From Gemmiger sp. An50 (lineage in GTDB: Bacteria > Bacillota > Clostridia > Oscillospirales > Ruminococcaceae): 64,000 nucleotides of DNA. The position numbers and the translations under genes were made by a program. This document shows positions 44,580 through 53,191 of the stretch, piece after piece. Under the pieces are notes generated by a model that was given only the letters and a program-made list of their open reading frames with translations, had not been told where the DNA came from and did no database searches. The DNA is taken from the NCBI RefSeq assembly GCF_002161595.1, contig NZ_NFID01000001.1:62001-126000 (forward strand), read 5' to 3'. Position 1 is the first letter of the stretch. Each line of letters begins with the position of its first letter.

Positions 44580-44655
44580 ACGTTTCGTCACTCCTTGTCG
44601 TTTGTTTGGGCCGCCCGGATGCGCGGGTCTTGCCTCTTGGTTCCAGAATAACATA

Positions 44656-44684
44656 CAAATCCGTGGATTTCCACCACGGATTTG
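44656..44684. promoter_or_regulatory. Perfect 11-bp inverted repeat upstream of the PHP gene
   Basis: CAAATCCGTGG, seven bases, CCACGGATTTG. It is not followed by a convincing T-run on either strand, so it reads more like an operator than a terminator. On the minus strand it lies just before a possible TATGTT -10 box of the PHP gene. Confidence 0.4.
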
Positions 44685-44746
44685 CATGCTGCGATAATTT
44701 TTTTATGGATTTGCACGAAGAACAAGGGGTCCCGCGTGCATTTTGC

Positions 44747-46045
44747 TTACTTGTCGGCCTGATGATGCTTCTTGATGCGGCCGATCAGGAAGGTGGATAC
44801 GAACACGCCGATCACGGCCCAGCCGATCATCACACCGAACACGATGCGGTAGCCCGCCATGCCGGGGAAGCGGTCCAGGAAGTTGCCGTACATCAGGTAG
44901 GCGAAGGAGTTGGGCAGGTAGATGACCAGGGAAGCCAGACTCATGGCAGCACCGGTGATCTCGGCGGGGACCTTTACCTCGTCCATGGGAGCGAAGAACA
45001 CGGCGCGCATGGTGAACACGATAGCGCCGAAGCCCAGGGTGCAGGCAGCGCCCACGATCCAGTTGCCGGAAGCGCCCAGCGCCTCGTGGGGGATCAGCAT
45101 GAACAGAGCCATGGCCACGATGCAGACGATGAAGCCCATGCGGATGTGCTTGGCGCTGGACTTGTGCACCTTATCGGACATGAAGCCGCCGATGGGGCCG
45201 CCCACCATTTTCAGGCCGTACTGGTTGATGATGCCGTAAGCGCCGACCGCGGTGGCGGGCAGCAGGTAGATGTTGTTCAGGAAGGGGATGAAGTAGGTCA
45301 GGCCGCAGTAGATGCAGTAGACCACAAAGCCGTTCAGCGCAACGGCCCAGATGTCCACGCTCTTGATGGCCTGCATCATGCCGCCGAAGGCAGCGGTGGC
45401 CTTGTTCAGCTCCTTGCCGTCGGCGCCAACGCGCTTCTCGTCGTTGGGCACGAAGATCAGGCACAGGATGCCCGCCGCAATGGTGGCGCAGGACAGGAAG
45501 ATCAGGCCGGCGCGCAGGGCGGCAGCGCCCTCGCCCATGGCGCCGAAGATGGCCAGCGCGGTGCCCGCGATGATCACGTCCACAACGCCGCGGCCCATTT
45601 CCAAAAAGCCGAACATACGGCCCTGGGTCTTTTCGTCGCCCAAAAGGCGGATGGCCTTGAGCAGAACCGGCCAGTAGGTGACCTCAGCCAGGATGGCGAT
45701 CACGCCGAAGGCGGTCAAAAAGCCCCAGTAGGGAGGGAAGGTTGCCAGATAGAAGCCCACCAGGCCGATGCCGATCAGGCTTCCGCCGATCATGTACTTC
45801 TTGCTGAACATGTCGCAGATGTAGATACCGGCGATCAGGCCGATGGTCTGCACGATGCCGTAGGCGCTCATGGCGCCGCCGATCTGGGTGTTGGTCAGGC
45901 CCATGAACTCCTGCATGGGAACGTAGAACATATCCTTCATGCTGCCCAGTTTGAAGGCGATGCCGCCGGACAGGGTGAGGATGCAGAAGGTGAACCAGCG
46001 GTTCGGAGCCGCCTTCATCATGGCGGCCTTTGTCTTGTTGCTCAC
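44747..46045 (-). CDS. MFS transporter
   Basis: 432 residues from a GTG at 46045, eight bases behind AGGAGGAA; the frame continues upstream but without membrane or start signals. Twelve hydrophobic segments, starting WFTFCILTLSGGIAFKLGSM; the cytoplasmic loop between helices 2 and 3 (CDMFSKKYMIGGSLIGIG) is in the MFS A-motif position. The substrate is unknown; the fold resembles organic-anion or sugar-phosphate carriers. Its promoter (46173-46201) faces that of the DeoR gene, so DeoR may control both directions. Confidence 0.88.
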   Translation of the reverse strand: MSNKTKAAMMKAAPNRWFTFCILTLSGGIAFKLGSMKDMFYVPMQEFMGLTNTQIGGAMSAYGIVQTIGLIAGIYICDMFSKKYMIGGSLIGIGLVGFYLATFPPYWGFLTAFGVIAILAEVTYWPVLLKAIRLLGDEKTQGRMFGFLEMGRGVVDVIIAGTALAIFGAMGEGAAALRAGLIFLSCATIAAGILCLIFVPNDEKRVGADGKELNKATAAFGGMMQAIKSVDIWAVALNGFVVYCIYCGLTYFIPFLNNIYLLPATAVGAYGIINQYGLKMVGGPIGGFMSDKVHKSSAKHIRMGFIVCIVAMALFMLIPHEALGASGNWIVGAACTLGFGAIVFTMRAVFFAPMDEVKVPAEITGAAMSLASLVIYLPNSFAYLMYGNFLDRFPGMAGYRIVFGVMIGWAVIGVFVSTFLIGRIKKHHQADK

Positions 46046-46172
46046 GGTAAATTCCTCCTCAAAACACTTCTCATTTCCATTTTCCTCGCAGCGAAGCCCT
46101 CGCCGCGGAATACCGGTCTGCCTTGGGGGGCCAGCCGCACGGTTCCGGCCGCCCCGCCTTGGGAACAATCAC

Positions 46173-46201
46173 AGTATACTTGCGGTTTTCTTTGATTTCA
46201 A
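46173..46201 (-). promoter_or_regulatory. Promoter of the MFS gene
   Basis: On the minus strand TTGAAA (46196-46201), 17 bases, TATACT (46173-46178). The leader is about 120 nt. Confidence 0.65.
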
Positions 46202-46391
46202 CCCCTTTTCCCCATTTTTTCGCAATTAAACAAAGTGGTTCTTCATTTTTTGTTCATTTTATCTGTTTAATTTTTGGGAAACCCCCGGTATACTAATTGT
46301 AAAGCCAACAGAATCGCAACTCCACCCCAACCGCACTCCAACCGCAGCGAGGGGCAAAGGGGGCTGAAATTGGGATTTTTCTGCGAAATAG

Positions 46392-46420
46392 TGTTCAACC
46401 CCGTCTGCTTTTGCTATAAT
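46392..46420 (+). promoter_or_regulatory. Extended -10 promoter of the deoR gene
   Basis: TTGCTATAAT (TG-N-TATAAT; -10 at 46415-46420) with a weak TGTTCA -35 box (46392-46397) at 17 bases. Confidence 0.55.
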
Positions 46421-46480
46421 TTAAAGTAGAAGGAGCGGGCGGTTTGCCCCGACAAGCGCACACGAAAGGGCGGAAAACAA

Positions 46481-47263
46481 ATGCTTGCGAAAAAACGGTA
46501 TTCCATTATATTAGAGATGCTGGAAAGGGACGGCACGGTGCACACCGCCGAGCTGGTGGAGGCGCTGGGCGTTTCCTCCGAGACGGTGCGCAAGGATCTG
46601 GAGGAGCTGGACCGGCAGGGAAAGCTGCAGCGCATCCACGGCGGCGCGGTGCCTCTGCAGCAGGAAGCCACCGCCGCTCCCATGGTGGGGTATGTGTCGC
46701 TTTCCACCCGGAACGCGCTGCACATGGAGGAAAAGCAGCGCATCGCCCGGCGGGCCGCCGCCATGGTGGAGGAGGGCCAGGTGGTGGCGCTGGACTACGG
46801 CAGCACCAGCCAGGTGCTGGCCCAGGCGCTGGCCGCCCGGTTCCAGCGGCTGACGGTGGTGACAAACTCCATCCAGAACGCGCTGCTCCTGGCGGACAAG
46901 CCCGGCTTCACGGTGATCCTGACCGGGGGCATCCTCTCGCGGGACGAGCGCACCCTGGTGAACGACTTCCCCACCGGCATACTGAACTACGTGCATGTGG
47001 ACATCCTGTTCATGACCGTGACCGGCATCGACCCGGTGGCGGGCCTGACCGACCAGCGGCTGGGCGAGATCTCGATGCAGAACCAGATGCGAAATGCCGC
47101 CAGCCGGGTGATCGTGGTGGCGGATTCCAGCAAATTCGGCCGGGCGAGCCTGGTGCGCATCTGCCCCATCAGCGCGGTGGAAGCCATCGTCACCGACGGC
47201 GGGGTGGACCCGGAGCAGGCCGCCGCGGTGGAAAACTGCGGCACGCGGCTGATCCTGGTGTGA
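46481..47263 (+). CDS. DeoR-family transcriptional regulator
   Basis: 260 residues. The N-terminal helix-turn-helix of the DeoR type (TVHTAELVEALGVSSETVRKD, then LEELDRQGKLQRIHGGAV) is followed by the DeoRC sensor domain (ALDYGSTSQVLAQAL, VVTNSIQNALLL, TGGILSRDERTLVND, VVADSSKFGR). These regulators respond to phosphorylated sugars or metabolites and usually repress. It is followed after 89 bp by sdaAB and is divergent from the MFS carrier; both are candidate targets. RBS AAAGGGCGG. The effector is unknown. Confidence 0.92.
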   Translation: MLAKKRYSIILEMLERDGTVHTAELVEALGVSSETVRKDLEELDRQGKLQRIHGGAVPLQQEATAAPMVGYVSLSTRNALHMEEKQRIARRAAAMVEEGQVVALDYGSTSQVLAQALAARFQRLTVVTNSIQNALLLADKPGFTVILTGGILSRDERTLVNDFPTGILNYVHVDILFMTVTGIDPVAGLTDQRLGEISMQNQMRNAASRVIVVADSSKFGRASLVRICPISAVEAIVTDGGVDPEQAAAVENCGTRLILV

Positions 47264-47352
47264 GCGGCTGTGCATTTTTGCCGGATCTTGGCCGAAAGCG
47301 GCCATTCTGATATTTCAAACAAGAACAAACCCATCGGGAGGAACAAACCAGT

Positions 47353-48015
47353 ATGATGAATGTATTCGATATCGTGGGCCCGGTGATGATCGGCCCCTCC
47401 AGCAGCCACACCGCGGGCGCGGTGCGCATCGGCCGGGTGGCCCGGGCCCTGCTGGGCTGTGAGCCGGTGAGCGCCCAGATCCTTCTGCACGGCAGCTTCG
47501 CCAAGACCTACAAGGGCCACGGCACCGACAAGGCCCTCATCGCGGGCATCATGGGCATGGCCACCGACGACGAGCGCATCCGCTTTTCGCCGCGGCTGGC
47601 CCAGGAGGCGGGTCTTTCGGTGAGCATCCTGCCCACCGAGATCGACGGCGCGCACCCCAACACCGCCCTCATCACCCTCACCGACGCCACCGGCCGCACC
47701 GTGAGCGTGCAGGGGGCCAGCGTGGGCGGCGGCAACATCCTGGTCACCAAGGTGAACGGCATGGACGTGCACATCTCCGGCCAGTACAACACCCTGATCG
47801 TGCTCCATCAGGACACCCCGGGCATCATCGCGGCGGTGACCGAGCTGCTGGCGGAGAGCCAGGTGAACATCTGCAACTTCCGCCTTTCCCGCCAGAAAAA
47901 GGGCGGCGTGGCGGTCATGACCATCGAGATGGACGGCGGGCTGGACCCGGCGCTGAACGGGCGCATCGAGGCGCTGCCCCACATTTTGAGTTCCACCATG
48001 CTGCCGGCCAACTGA
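47353..48015 (+). CDS. sdaAB: L-serine dehydratase, beta subunit
   Basis: 220 residues. The N-terminal substrate domain has VFDIVGPVMIGPSSSHTAGA, the hallmark of iron-sulfur serine dehydratases. The C-terminal part (about 150-215) is an ACT domain (NTLIVLHQDTPGIIAAVTEL) that may sense serine. With the alpha subunit encoded 28 bp downstream it deaminates L-serine to pyruvate and ammonia. Start ATG with GGGAGGAAC upstream (ATG 47356 is an alternative). Confidence 0.95.
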   Translation: MMNVFDIVGPVMIGPSSSHTAGAVRIGRVARALLGCEPVSAQILLHGSFAKTYKGHGTDKALIAGIMGMATDDERIRFSPRLAQEAGLSVSILPTEIDGAHPNTALITLTDATGRTVSVQGASVGGGNILVTKVNGMDVHISGQYNTLIVLHQDTPGIIAAVTELLAESQVNICNFRLSRQKKGGVAVMTIEMDGGLDPALNGRIEALPHILSSTMLPAN

Positions 48016-48043
48016 ATCAGGGCGCGGGAAAGAGAGGTACGTT

Positions 48044-48982
48044 ATGAGCATTGAATTGAAATACGATTCCGTTGCGGCGCTGATCGCCGCCGCCGAAAAG
48101 GCGGGCGAACCGCTTTCGGCCCTGGTGCTGCGCCAGCAGGCCGTCCAGCTGGAAAAGACCGAGCAGGAGGTCTTTGACCAGATGGCCGAGACCTATAAAG
48201 TAATGGCCGCCTGCATCGAGCCGGGCTGCGCCGAGGACCTGCGCAGCACCAGCGGTCTCACCGGCGGCAGCGCCTTCAAGATGCGCAAGGCGGTGGAAAA
48301 CGGCAAGACCCTCACCGGCGGCGTGCTGGGCGGGGCGCTCTACCGGGCGCTGGCGGTAAGCGAGCTGAACGCGGCCATGGGCCGTGTGGTGGCCGCGCCC
48401 ACCGCGGGCAGCTGCGGCATCCTGCCCGCTGCCCTTTTGACCATGCAGAACGATCTGGGCTGCTCTGAGCACGACTGCGTGATGGCCCTGTTCACCGCCA
48501 GCGCGGTGGGCATGGTGATCGCCACCAACGCCTGCGTGGCGGGCGCCCAGGGCGGCTGTCAGGCCGAGTGCGGCAGCGCGGCGGCCATGGCGGCGGCAGC
48601 CATCGTGGAGCTGGCGGGCGGCACCCCGGCTCAGGTGAGCGACGCAGTGGCCATCGCCCTGAAAAACATTCTGGGTCTTGTGTGCGACCCGGTGGCGGGC
48701 CTGGTGGAGATCCCCTGCATCAAGCGCAACGCCTCCGGCGTGGCCGGGGCCTTTGTGGCGGCGGAGCTGGCTCTGGCGGGCATCGGCAGCGCCATCCCGG
48801 CGGACGAGACCATCCTGGCCATGAAGAAGGTGGGCGACGCCATGAGCAGCAGCCTGAAGGAGACCGCCGAGGGCGGCCTGGCTGCCACTCCCACCGGCCA
48901 GAAGCTGTATGAGCAGGTGTTCGGCACCGCCCCGGCGGCGGGCGGCGGCTGCGCGTCCTGCGGGGCCTGCGGCGGCCGGTAA
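48044..48982 (+). CDS. sdaAA: L-serine dehydratase, alpha (iron-sulfur) subunit
   Basis: 312 residues. Catalytic subunit carrying the oxygen-labile 4Fe-4S cluster; the conserved cysteines are in PTAGSCGILPA, GGCQAECGSAAAM and LVCDPVAGLVEIPC. It ends with a Gly/Cys-rich tail (GGGCASCGACGG) containing three closely spaced cysteines, which could reach the cluster or bind metal. The start follows AGAGAGG. Operon with sdaAB; a terminator follows at 49010. The oxygen sensitivity fits a strict anaerobe. Confidence 0.95.
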   Translation: MSIELKYDSVAALIAAAEKAGEPLSALVLRQQAVQLEKTEQEVFDQMAETYKVMAACIEPGCAEDLRSTSGLTGGSAFKMRKAVENGKTLTGGVLGGALYRALAVSELNAAMGRVVAAPTAGSCGILPAALLTMQNDLGCSEHDCVMALFTASAVGMVIATNACVAGAQGGCQAECGSAAAMAAAAIVELAGGTPAQVSDAVAIALKNILGLVCDPVAGLVEIPCIKRNASGVAGAFVAAELALAGIGSAIPADETILAMKKVGDAMSSSLKETAEGGLAATPTGQKLYEQVFGTAPAAGGGCASCGACGGR

Positions 48983-49009
48983 CCCCTTTTCTTTTCGACA
49001 GAAAACGCA

Positions 49010-49045
49010 CAAACCAGAGCAGGTTTTTTCCCGCTCTGGTTTTCT
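49010..49045 (+). terminator. Terminator after sdaAA
   Basis: AAACCAGAGC, 12-base loop, GCTCTGGTTTTCTG. Confidence 0.8.
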
Positions 49046-49100
49046 GTTCCTTCCTTTCAGACCAATCAAAACGGAGGTGATCGCTGTAGAGCAGTCCACT

Positions 49101-50354
49101 GTGCTGGCCGTTCACAAGCGGCGGGTGATGGCGGTATGCGTGGCCGCCTATACGGTGTCCTACCTGCTGCGCACCAATCTTTCGCTGGCGCTGGATGATC
49201 TGATGGGGGTGCTTTCCATCGGCCGCGGGCAGACGGGTCTTGTGAGCACCCTGTATTTCTGGACCTACGCCTCCGGCCAGCTGCTGGGCGGCTGGCTGAG
49301 CGTGAAGTGGAATCCCAAGCGGGTGGTGGCGCTGGGCCTTGCGGCCAGCGGAGCCTGCAACCTGGCCATCGGCCTGTGCTCGGGCTATCTGGCGCTGGCC
49401 GCGCTGTGGACCCTGAACGGCCTGGCGCTGGCGCTGTTCTGGCCCCCCATTTTGCAGATCACCACCAACTGGTTTGAACCGTCAGAGTACTTAAAGGTCT
49501 CGATCCTGCTGAGCCTGCCCACCACGCTGGGCTATCTTGTGGCCTGGAGCGGTCTGGGCGCGGTGCTGCGGCTGGGGGGCTGGCGCTGGGTGTTCTTCTG
49601 CCCGGCGCTCATCGCCTTTTGCTTTTTCTGGGTCTGGCTGCGGGCGCTGAAAACCAGCCCTGCCGAAGCCGGACTGTGCTACCGGCCCACGCCCCTTGCC
49701 TCCCCCGCCAAGAAAGAGGAGCCCGGCGAGCCCCGGCCGGCGGGCAGCCTTCTGCGCGCCATGCTCACCCTGCCCATGCTCAGCTTCGCCTTTGTGATCC
49801 TGGCCCAGGGCTCCACCAAGGAGAGCATCAACCTGTGGGCCCCCACCCTGCTGCGGCAGCTGGCCGGACCGGGCCAGGAGGGCCTGGCGGGCCTGTTCAC
49901 CGCAGTCATCCCCCTGTTCAGCACCGCCGGACTGCTGATCACCGGCTGGCTGGTGCGGCGGCTGCATGGCGGCCAGGAGGCGGCGCTGCTGGCCCTCACC
50001 GGGGCCGGGGCCGCCTGCGGCTGGCTGCTGGTGGCCTTGCAGAACAGCCTGGCCGGGCTGGTGATCTGCCTGGGCCTTCTGCTGGGGCTGGTGTATGGCG
50101 TGACCACCATCCTCACCACCCTGCTTCCCCTGCGCTTTGCCCGCACCGGCCAGAGCGCCGCCTTCACCGGCATCTTCAATTTCCTGGCCTACGTGGGCGC
50201 GGCGCTGGGCGGTCTGCTCTCCGGCTGGGTGAGCGACGTCTGGGGCTGGCAGCAGGTGTATTTACTCTGGGCGGCGCTGGCCACCGTGTCCGCCCTGGCG
50301 CTGCTGGCCAGCGAGGCCTGGCAGTATTTCAGCTGGCGGTATTGGGGGCACTAG
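49101..50354 (+). CDS. MFS transporter, organophosphate-antiporter-like
   Basis: About 417 residues with twelve membrane segments. The first helix region SYLLRTNLSLALDDLMG followed by TGLVSTLYFWTYASGQLLGGW resembles GlpT/UhpT-type (OPA) carriers. The C-terminal half has a second transporter repeat beginning MLTLPMLSFAFVILAQGSTKE. The start is uncertain: an excellent GGAGGTGAT ribosome site (49073-49081) is optimally spaced from a GTA codon at 49086, not from a normal start. The GTG at 49101, a GTG at 49077 overlapping the site, and ATG 49128 are the canonical choices. The substrate is unknown. Confidence 0.85.
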   Translation: MLAVHKRRVMAVCVAAYTVSYLLRTNLSLALDDLMGVLSIGRGQTGLVSTLYFWTYASGQLLGGWLSVKWNPKRVVALGLAASGACNLAIGLCSGYLALAALWTLNGLALALFWPPILQITTNWFEPSEYLKVSILLSLPTTLGYLVAWSGLGAVLRLGGWRWVFFCPALIAFCFFWVWLRALKTSPAEAGLCYRPTPLASPAKKEEPGEPRPAGSLLRAMLTLPMLSFAFVILAQGSTKESINLWAPTLLRQLAGPGQEGLAGLFTAVIPLFSTAGLLITGWLVRRLHGGQEAALLALTGAGAACGWLLVALQNSLAGLVICLGLLLGLVYGVTTILTTLLPLRFARTGQSAAFTGIFNFLAYVGAALGGLLSGWVSDVWGWQQVYLLWAALATVSALALLASEAWQYFSWRYWGH

Positions 50355-50391
50355 CGCACCTTTTGCCGCCGGTCTCTTAAACATTCTTTCG

Positions 50392-50432
50392 TGCCCGGAG
50401 GGGATCGTTCGTCCCTTCCGGGCTTTGTTTTT
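50392..50432 (+). terminator. Terminator after the OPA-like MFS gene
   Basis: GCCCGGAGGGGA, loop, TCCCTTCCGGGC, followed by TTTGTTTTTT. Confidence 0.88.
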
Positions 50433-50544
50433 TGCCCGGGCCCGCCCGGCTTCGCCCCGCCTCGCCCGGCTTCGATTGGGGGTTCCCCCGGCAAAAATTT
50501 CGCAAAAAAGGCAAAAAACCGCCAATTTTTGCCCCAGGCGGGCT

Positions 50545-50573
50545 TTGTATTCCCACCCGCCATCTGGTAAAAT
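50545..50573 (+). promoter_or_regulatory. Promoter of the nfeD/SPFH operon
   Basis: TTGTAT (50545-50550), 17 bases, TAAAAT (50568-50573). Confidence 0.6.
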
Positions 50574-50723
50574 ACAGACAACGGCACCACTTTCCGGCCC
50601 GGGCCGGAAGCTGGCCGCCGCCCGAATGAATATTCGTTCCATATTCCCGCTGCATATGCTTTCACAGGCGGCATGCCCGCCTGAATAAAAAGGCGGCCCT
50701 CGCCGCCGGAGAGGAGTACACCC

Positions 50724-51188
50724 ATGGAGATCCTGCTTTCGACCACCGCGGCCATCTGGCTGTGGGCCGTGCTGCTGGCAGTGTTCGTTGTGGTGGAATT
50801 GGCCACCGCGAACCTGGTCACCGTCTGGTTTGCCGTGGGCGCGCTGGCGGCGCTGGTTGCCAGCCTGTTCACCCATAACCTGCTGTGGCAGGCGCTGGTG
50901 TTCCTGCTGGTAAGTCTTGTGGCGCTGATCGCCACCAAGCCCCTGGTCAGCCGGGCCCGCGCAGTCAAGCCTGCCGCCGCCGTGGAGCTGGACCGGAACA
51001 TCGGCCGCACCGCCCAGGCCCTGGAGGACCTGCGCCCCGGTGTGGTGGGCCGCGTCCGGCTGGACGGCGTGGACTGGAACGCCGTGACCGACAGCCCCAT
51101 CCGCGCCGGCGAGCGCTGCACCGTGCAGTCCATCAACGGCACCACCCTGACCGTGGCCCCGGAAAAGACCCCCGCCGCGGTTCAGTAA
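50724..51188 (+). CDS. NfeD-like membrane protein
   Basis: 154 residues. Two to three N-terminal helices (WLWAVLLAVFVVVELATANL, WFAVGALAALVASLF, ALVFLLVSLVALIATKPL) are followed by a cytoplasmic OB-fold of about 60 residues (RNIGRTAQALEDLRPGVVGRVRLDG...WNAVTDSPI), the NfeD domain. It lacks the N-terminal protease domain of long NfeD proteins. It is followed 49 bp later by an SPFH/stomatin gene, the universal partner, and the two should form a membrane microdomain complex. RBS GGAGAGGAG. Confidence 0.92.
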   Translation: MEILLSTTAAIWLWAVLLAVFVVVELATANLVTVWFAVGALAALVASLFTHNLLWQALVFLLVSLVALIATKPLVSRARAVKPAAAVELDRNIGRTAQALEDLRPGVVGRVRLDGVDWNAVTDSPIRAGERCTVQSINGTTLTVAPEKTPAAVQ

Positions 51189-51243
51189 TCCCCGCGCACC
51201 CCTTATGTAACAGCGATTTCAAATAAGAAACGGAGAAATGATT

Positions 51244-52152
51244 ATGCCCACAGTATTGATTGTTTTGATCCCCATTCTGGTCATCCTGCTGCTTTTGCTG
51301 GTCAGCTGCATCAGCATCGTACCCCAGGCCAACGCCTACGTGGTGGAATGGCTGGGCGTGTACCAGGCCACCTGGGGCGCGGGCTTCCACTTCAAGGTCC
51401 CCTTCCTGATGCGGGTCGTCAAGAAGGTGAGCCTGAAGGAACAGGTTGTGGACTTCAAGCCCCAGCCCGTCATCACCCGGGATAACGTGACCATGCAGAT
51501 CGACTCGGTGGTCTTCTTCCAGGTGACCGACGCCAAGATGTTCACCTACGGCGTGGAGCGGCCCATGAGCGCCATCGAGAACCTGACCGCCACCACCCTG
51601 CGCAACATCATCGGCGACATGGAGCTGGACCACACCCTCACCAGCCGCGACGTGATCAACACCAAGATCACCGCCATCCTGGACCAGGCCACCGACAAGT
51701 GGGGCATCAAGGTCAACCGGGTTGAGGTGAAGAACATCATCCCGCCCGCCGAAATCCAGGACGCCATGGAGAAGCAGATGAAGGCCGAGCGCCTGAAGCG
51801 CGAAGCCATCCTGATCGCCGAGGGCGAAAAGACCGCCGCCATCACCAAGGCGGAGGGCGAAAAGGAAAGCGCCATCCTGCGGGCGGACGCGGTGCGCGAG
51901 CAGCGCATCCGTGAGGCCCAGGGTGAAGCCCAGGCCATTCTGGAGGTGCAGAAGGCTCTGGCCGACTCGCTGCGCCTGCTGAACGAGGCCGCCCCCAACG
52001 ACAAGGTGCTGGCTTTGAAGGGCCTGGAGGCCCTGGCCAAGGTGGCCGACGGCCGTGCCACCAAGCTCATCATCCCCAGCGACATGCAGAATCTGGCGGG
52101 CCTGGTCACCTCCATCAAGGAGATGGCCACCACCGACACCGCCGCCAAGTAA
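51244..52152 (+). CDS. SPFH/Band 7 (stomatin-like) membrane protein
   Basis: 302 residues from ATG 51244; ATG 51238 is only two bases from the GGAG site. One N-terminal membrane hairpin (LIVLIPILVILLLLLVSC), the SPFH domain (IVPQANAYVVEWLGVYQ, VVDFKPQPVITRDNVTMQID, LRNIIGDMELDHTLTSRD) and a long Glu/Ala/Lys coiled coil (RLKREAILIAEGEKTAAITK) that forms oligomeric cages. Family members organise membrane domains and regulate proteases. Co-transcribed with the NfeD-like gene. Confidence 0.95.
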   Translation: MPTVLIVLIPILVILLLLLVSCISIVPQANAYVVEWLGVYQATWGAGFHFKVPFLMRVVKKVSLKEQVVDFKPQPVITRDNVTMQIDSVVFFQVTDAKMFTYGVERPMSAIENLTATTLRNIIGDMELDHTLTSRDVINTKITAILDQATDKWGIKVNRVEVKNIIPPAEIQDAMEKQMKAERLKREAILIAEGEKTAAITKAEGEKESAILRADAVREQRIREAQGEAQAILEVQKALADSLRLLNEAAPNDKVLALKGLEALAKVADGRATKLIIPSDMQNLAGLVTSIKEMATTDTAAK

Positions 52153-52167
52153 ACAGATAACACAAAC

Positions 52168-52211
52168 AGCGCGGCCCCGAACCGGAAAATGGTTCGGGGC
52201 CGCGCTTTTTT
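52168..52211 (+). terminator. Terminator after SPFH gene, left border of the lipoprotein array
   Basis: AGCGCGGCCCCGAACC, loop, GGTTCGGGGCCGCGCTTTTTT. Nearly the same hairpin recurs at 63059-63113. Confidence 0.92.
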
Positions 52212-52391
52212 GCGCTGCTTTTCCGCCCGGATGAAACAGTTTGGAAAACTGCCGGTGGTTTACTAAACAGCAGAACAGACAGGCCGGTGATGCAGGTCGG
52301 ATACATCCGGGAAACACCCCGGCAACGCCGCCGGGGTTTACTGGATTCATCCCAAAACACGGCGAACCCCGCCAACAGGAGGAATGAATCC

Positions 52392-53183
52392 ATGAAACGA
52401 ATGTTGACCGCCCTGCTCTGCCTTGCCCTGGCGCTCAGCGCCTGCGCCGCACCCGCCGCGCCCCCCGAAGCCGGTGCAGCTCCCTCCGCCGCCCCGGCAG
52501 CGCCCGAAGCCGAGCCGCTGGAATGGCTCTTTCCCCCGCTGGAGGACTCTTCCTGCGGCGCGGCCAGCGAAACCGGCTTTTATGAGGTGCTCCCCCGGGA
52601 CGCATCCGGAATGGCCAGCCCCGGCGGCTACAACCTCTGCTTCACCGACTTTGCCACCCTCACTCGGGTACCGGTGTGCGCCGACCCGGGCTGCGCACAC
52701 GATTCCGAAGCCTGCACCGGCTGGCTGACGGAGAACACCAGCGTGGCGGTCTGGAACGGCCAGCTCATTCTGGGCAACCTGGACGGCTCCGGCTTTCAAT
52801 GGCTGGACTGCATGGAGCCGGACGGCTCCAACCGGCACCGGCTGATCACCCTGCCCGCCAACCTGTCGCTGCTGGAGCCGGTGGCCGCCTCCGGCCAGGC
52901 CTTTTACGGGGTGGGCGTGTCGGTGGACCCGAACGACCCGGAGGCCAAGCCCTCCGCCGGGCTGTACCGGCTGGACCCGGCCACCGGCCAGATTGCCGAA
53001 CTGCCGCTGCCCGGGGAGAACCGGGTGGGAGAAGCCGTGCCCTACCCGCTGCTGGCGGAGTGGGATTCCCAGTTTCTGGTGGAGACCGGCACCCGCCTGA
53101 TTGACTCCCATCTGGCGGTGATCTCCAAGGAGGATTTCTGGGCGGGCAAGGCAGCCTACACCCCCATCACCGACGCCCGGTGA
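52392..53183 (+). CDS. Cys/His-motif propeller-like lipoprotein, short paralogue (array member 1)
   Basis: 263 residues from ATG 52392 (ACAGGAGGAAT upstream). A lipoprotein signal ends at LALSAC, followed by an Ala/Pro linker. Then TGFYEVLPRD and the motif VCADPGCAHDSEACTGW: C-x4-C-x-H-x4-C with Cys96, Cys101, His103 and Cys108. The remainder has repeated short beta segments (GLYRLDPATGQIAELPLP) as in beta-propellers and ends with the array's conserved C-terminal box LAVISKEDFWAGKAAYTPI. It is about 150 residues shorter than its paralogues, as if central blades were lost. Extracellular and membrane-tethered; function unknown. Confidence 0.8.
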   Translation: MKRMLTALLCLALALSACAAPAAPPEAGAAPSAAPAAPEAEPLEWLFPPLEDSSCGAASETGFYEVLPRDASGMASPGGYNLCFTDFATLTRVPVCADPGCAHDSEACTGWLTENTSVAVWNGQLILGNLDGSGFQWLDCMEPDGSNRHRLITLPANLSLLEPVAASGQAFYGVGVSVDPNDPEAKPSAGLYRLDPATGQIAELPLPGENRVGEAVPYPLLAEWDSQFLVETGTRLIDSHLAVISKEDFWAGKAAYTPITDAR

Positions 53184-53191
53184 GCCGGAAT

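Larger units (their letters stand above)
46046..46480. other. Divergent control region between MFS and deoR/sdaAB/sdaAA
   Basis: 435 bases without a gene, AT-rich in its middle. It has a minus-strand promoter for the MFS gene, an extended -10 promoter for deoR and a further TATACT (46290-46295) on the plus strand. A DeoR operator is likely here, but I see no clear repeat that defines it. Confidence 0.5.
50355..50723. other. Intergenic region with terminator and nfeD promoter
   Basis: 369 bases without a supported gene: a terminator for the MFS gene, a short GC-rich stretch with repeated CCCGGCTTCG units (about 50444-50475), then the promoter and a leader of about 144 nt of the nfeD-like gene. 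Confidence 0.5.

Noticed and set aside
50444-50475. Possible short tandem repeat or CRISPR-like unit (CCCGGCTTCG)
   Set aside because: Only two to three imperfect short copies with no regular spacers; nothing elsewhere in the window resembles a CRISPR array.
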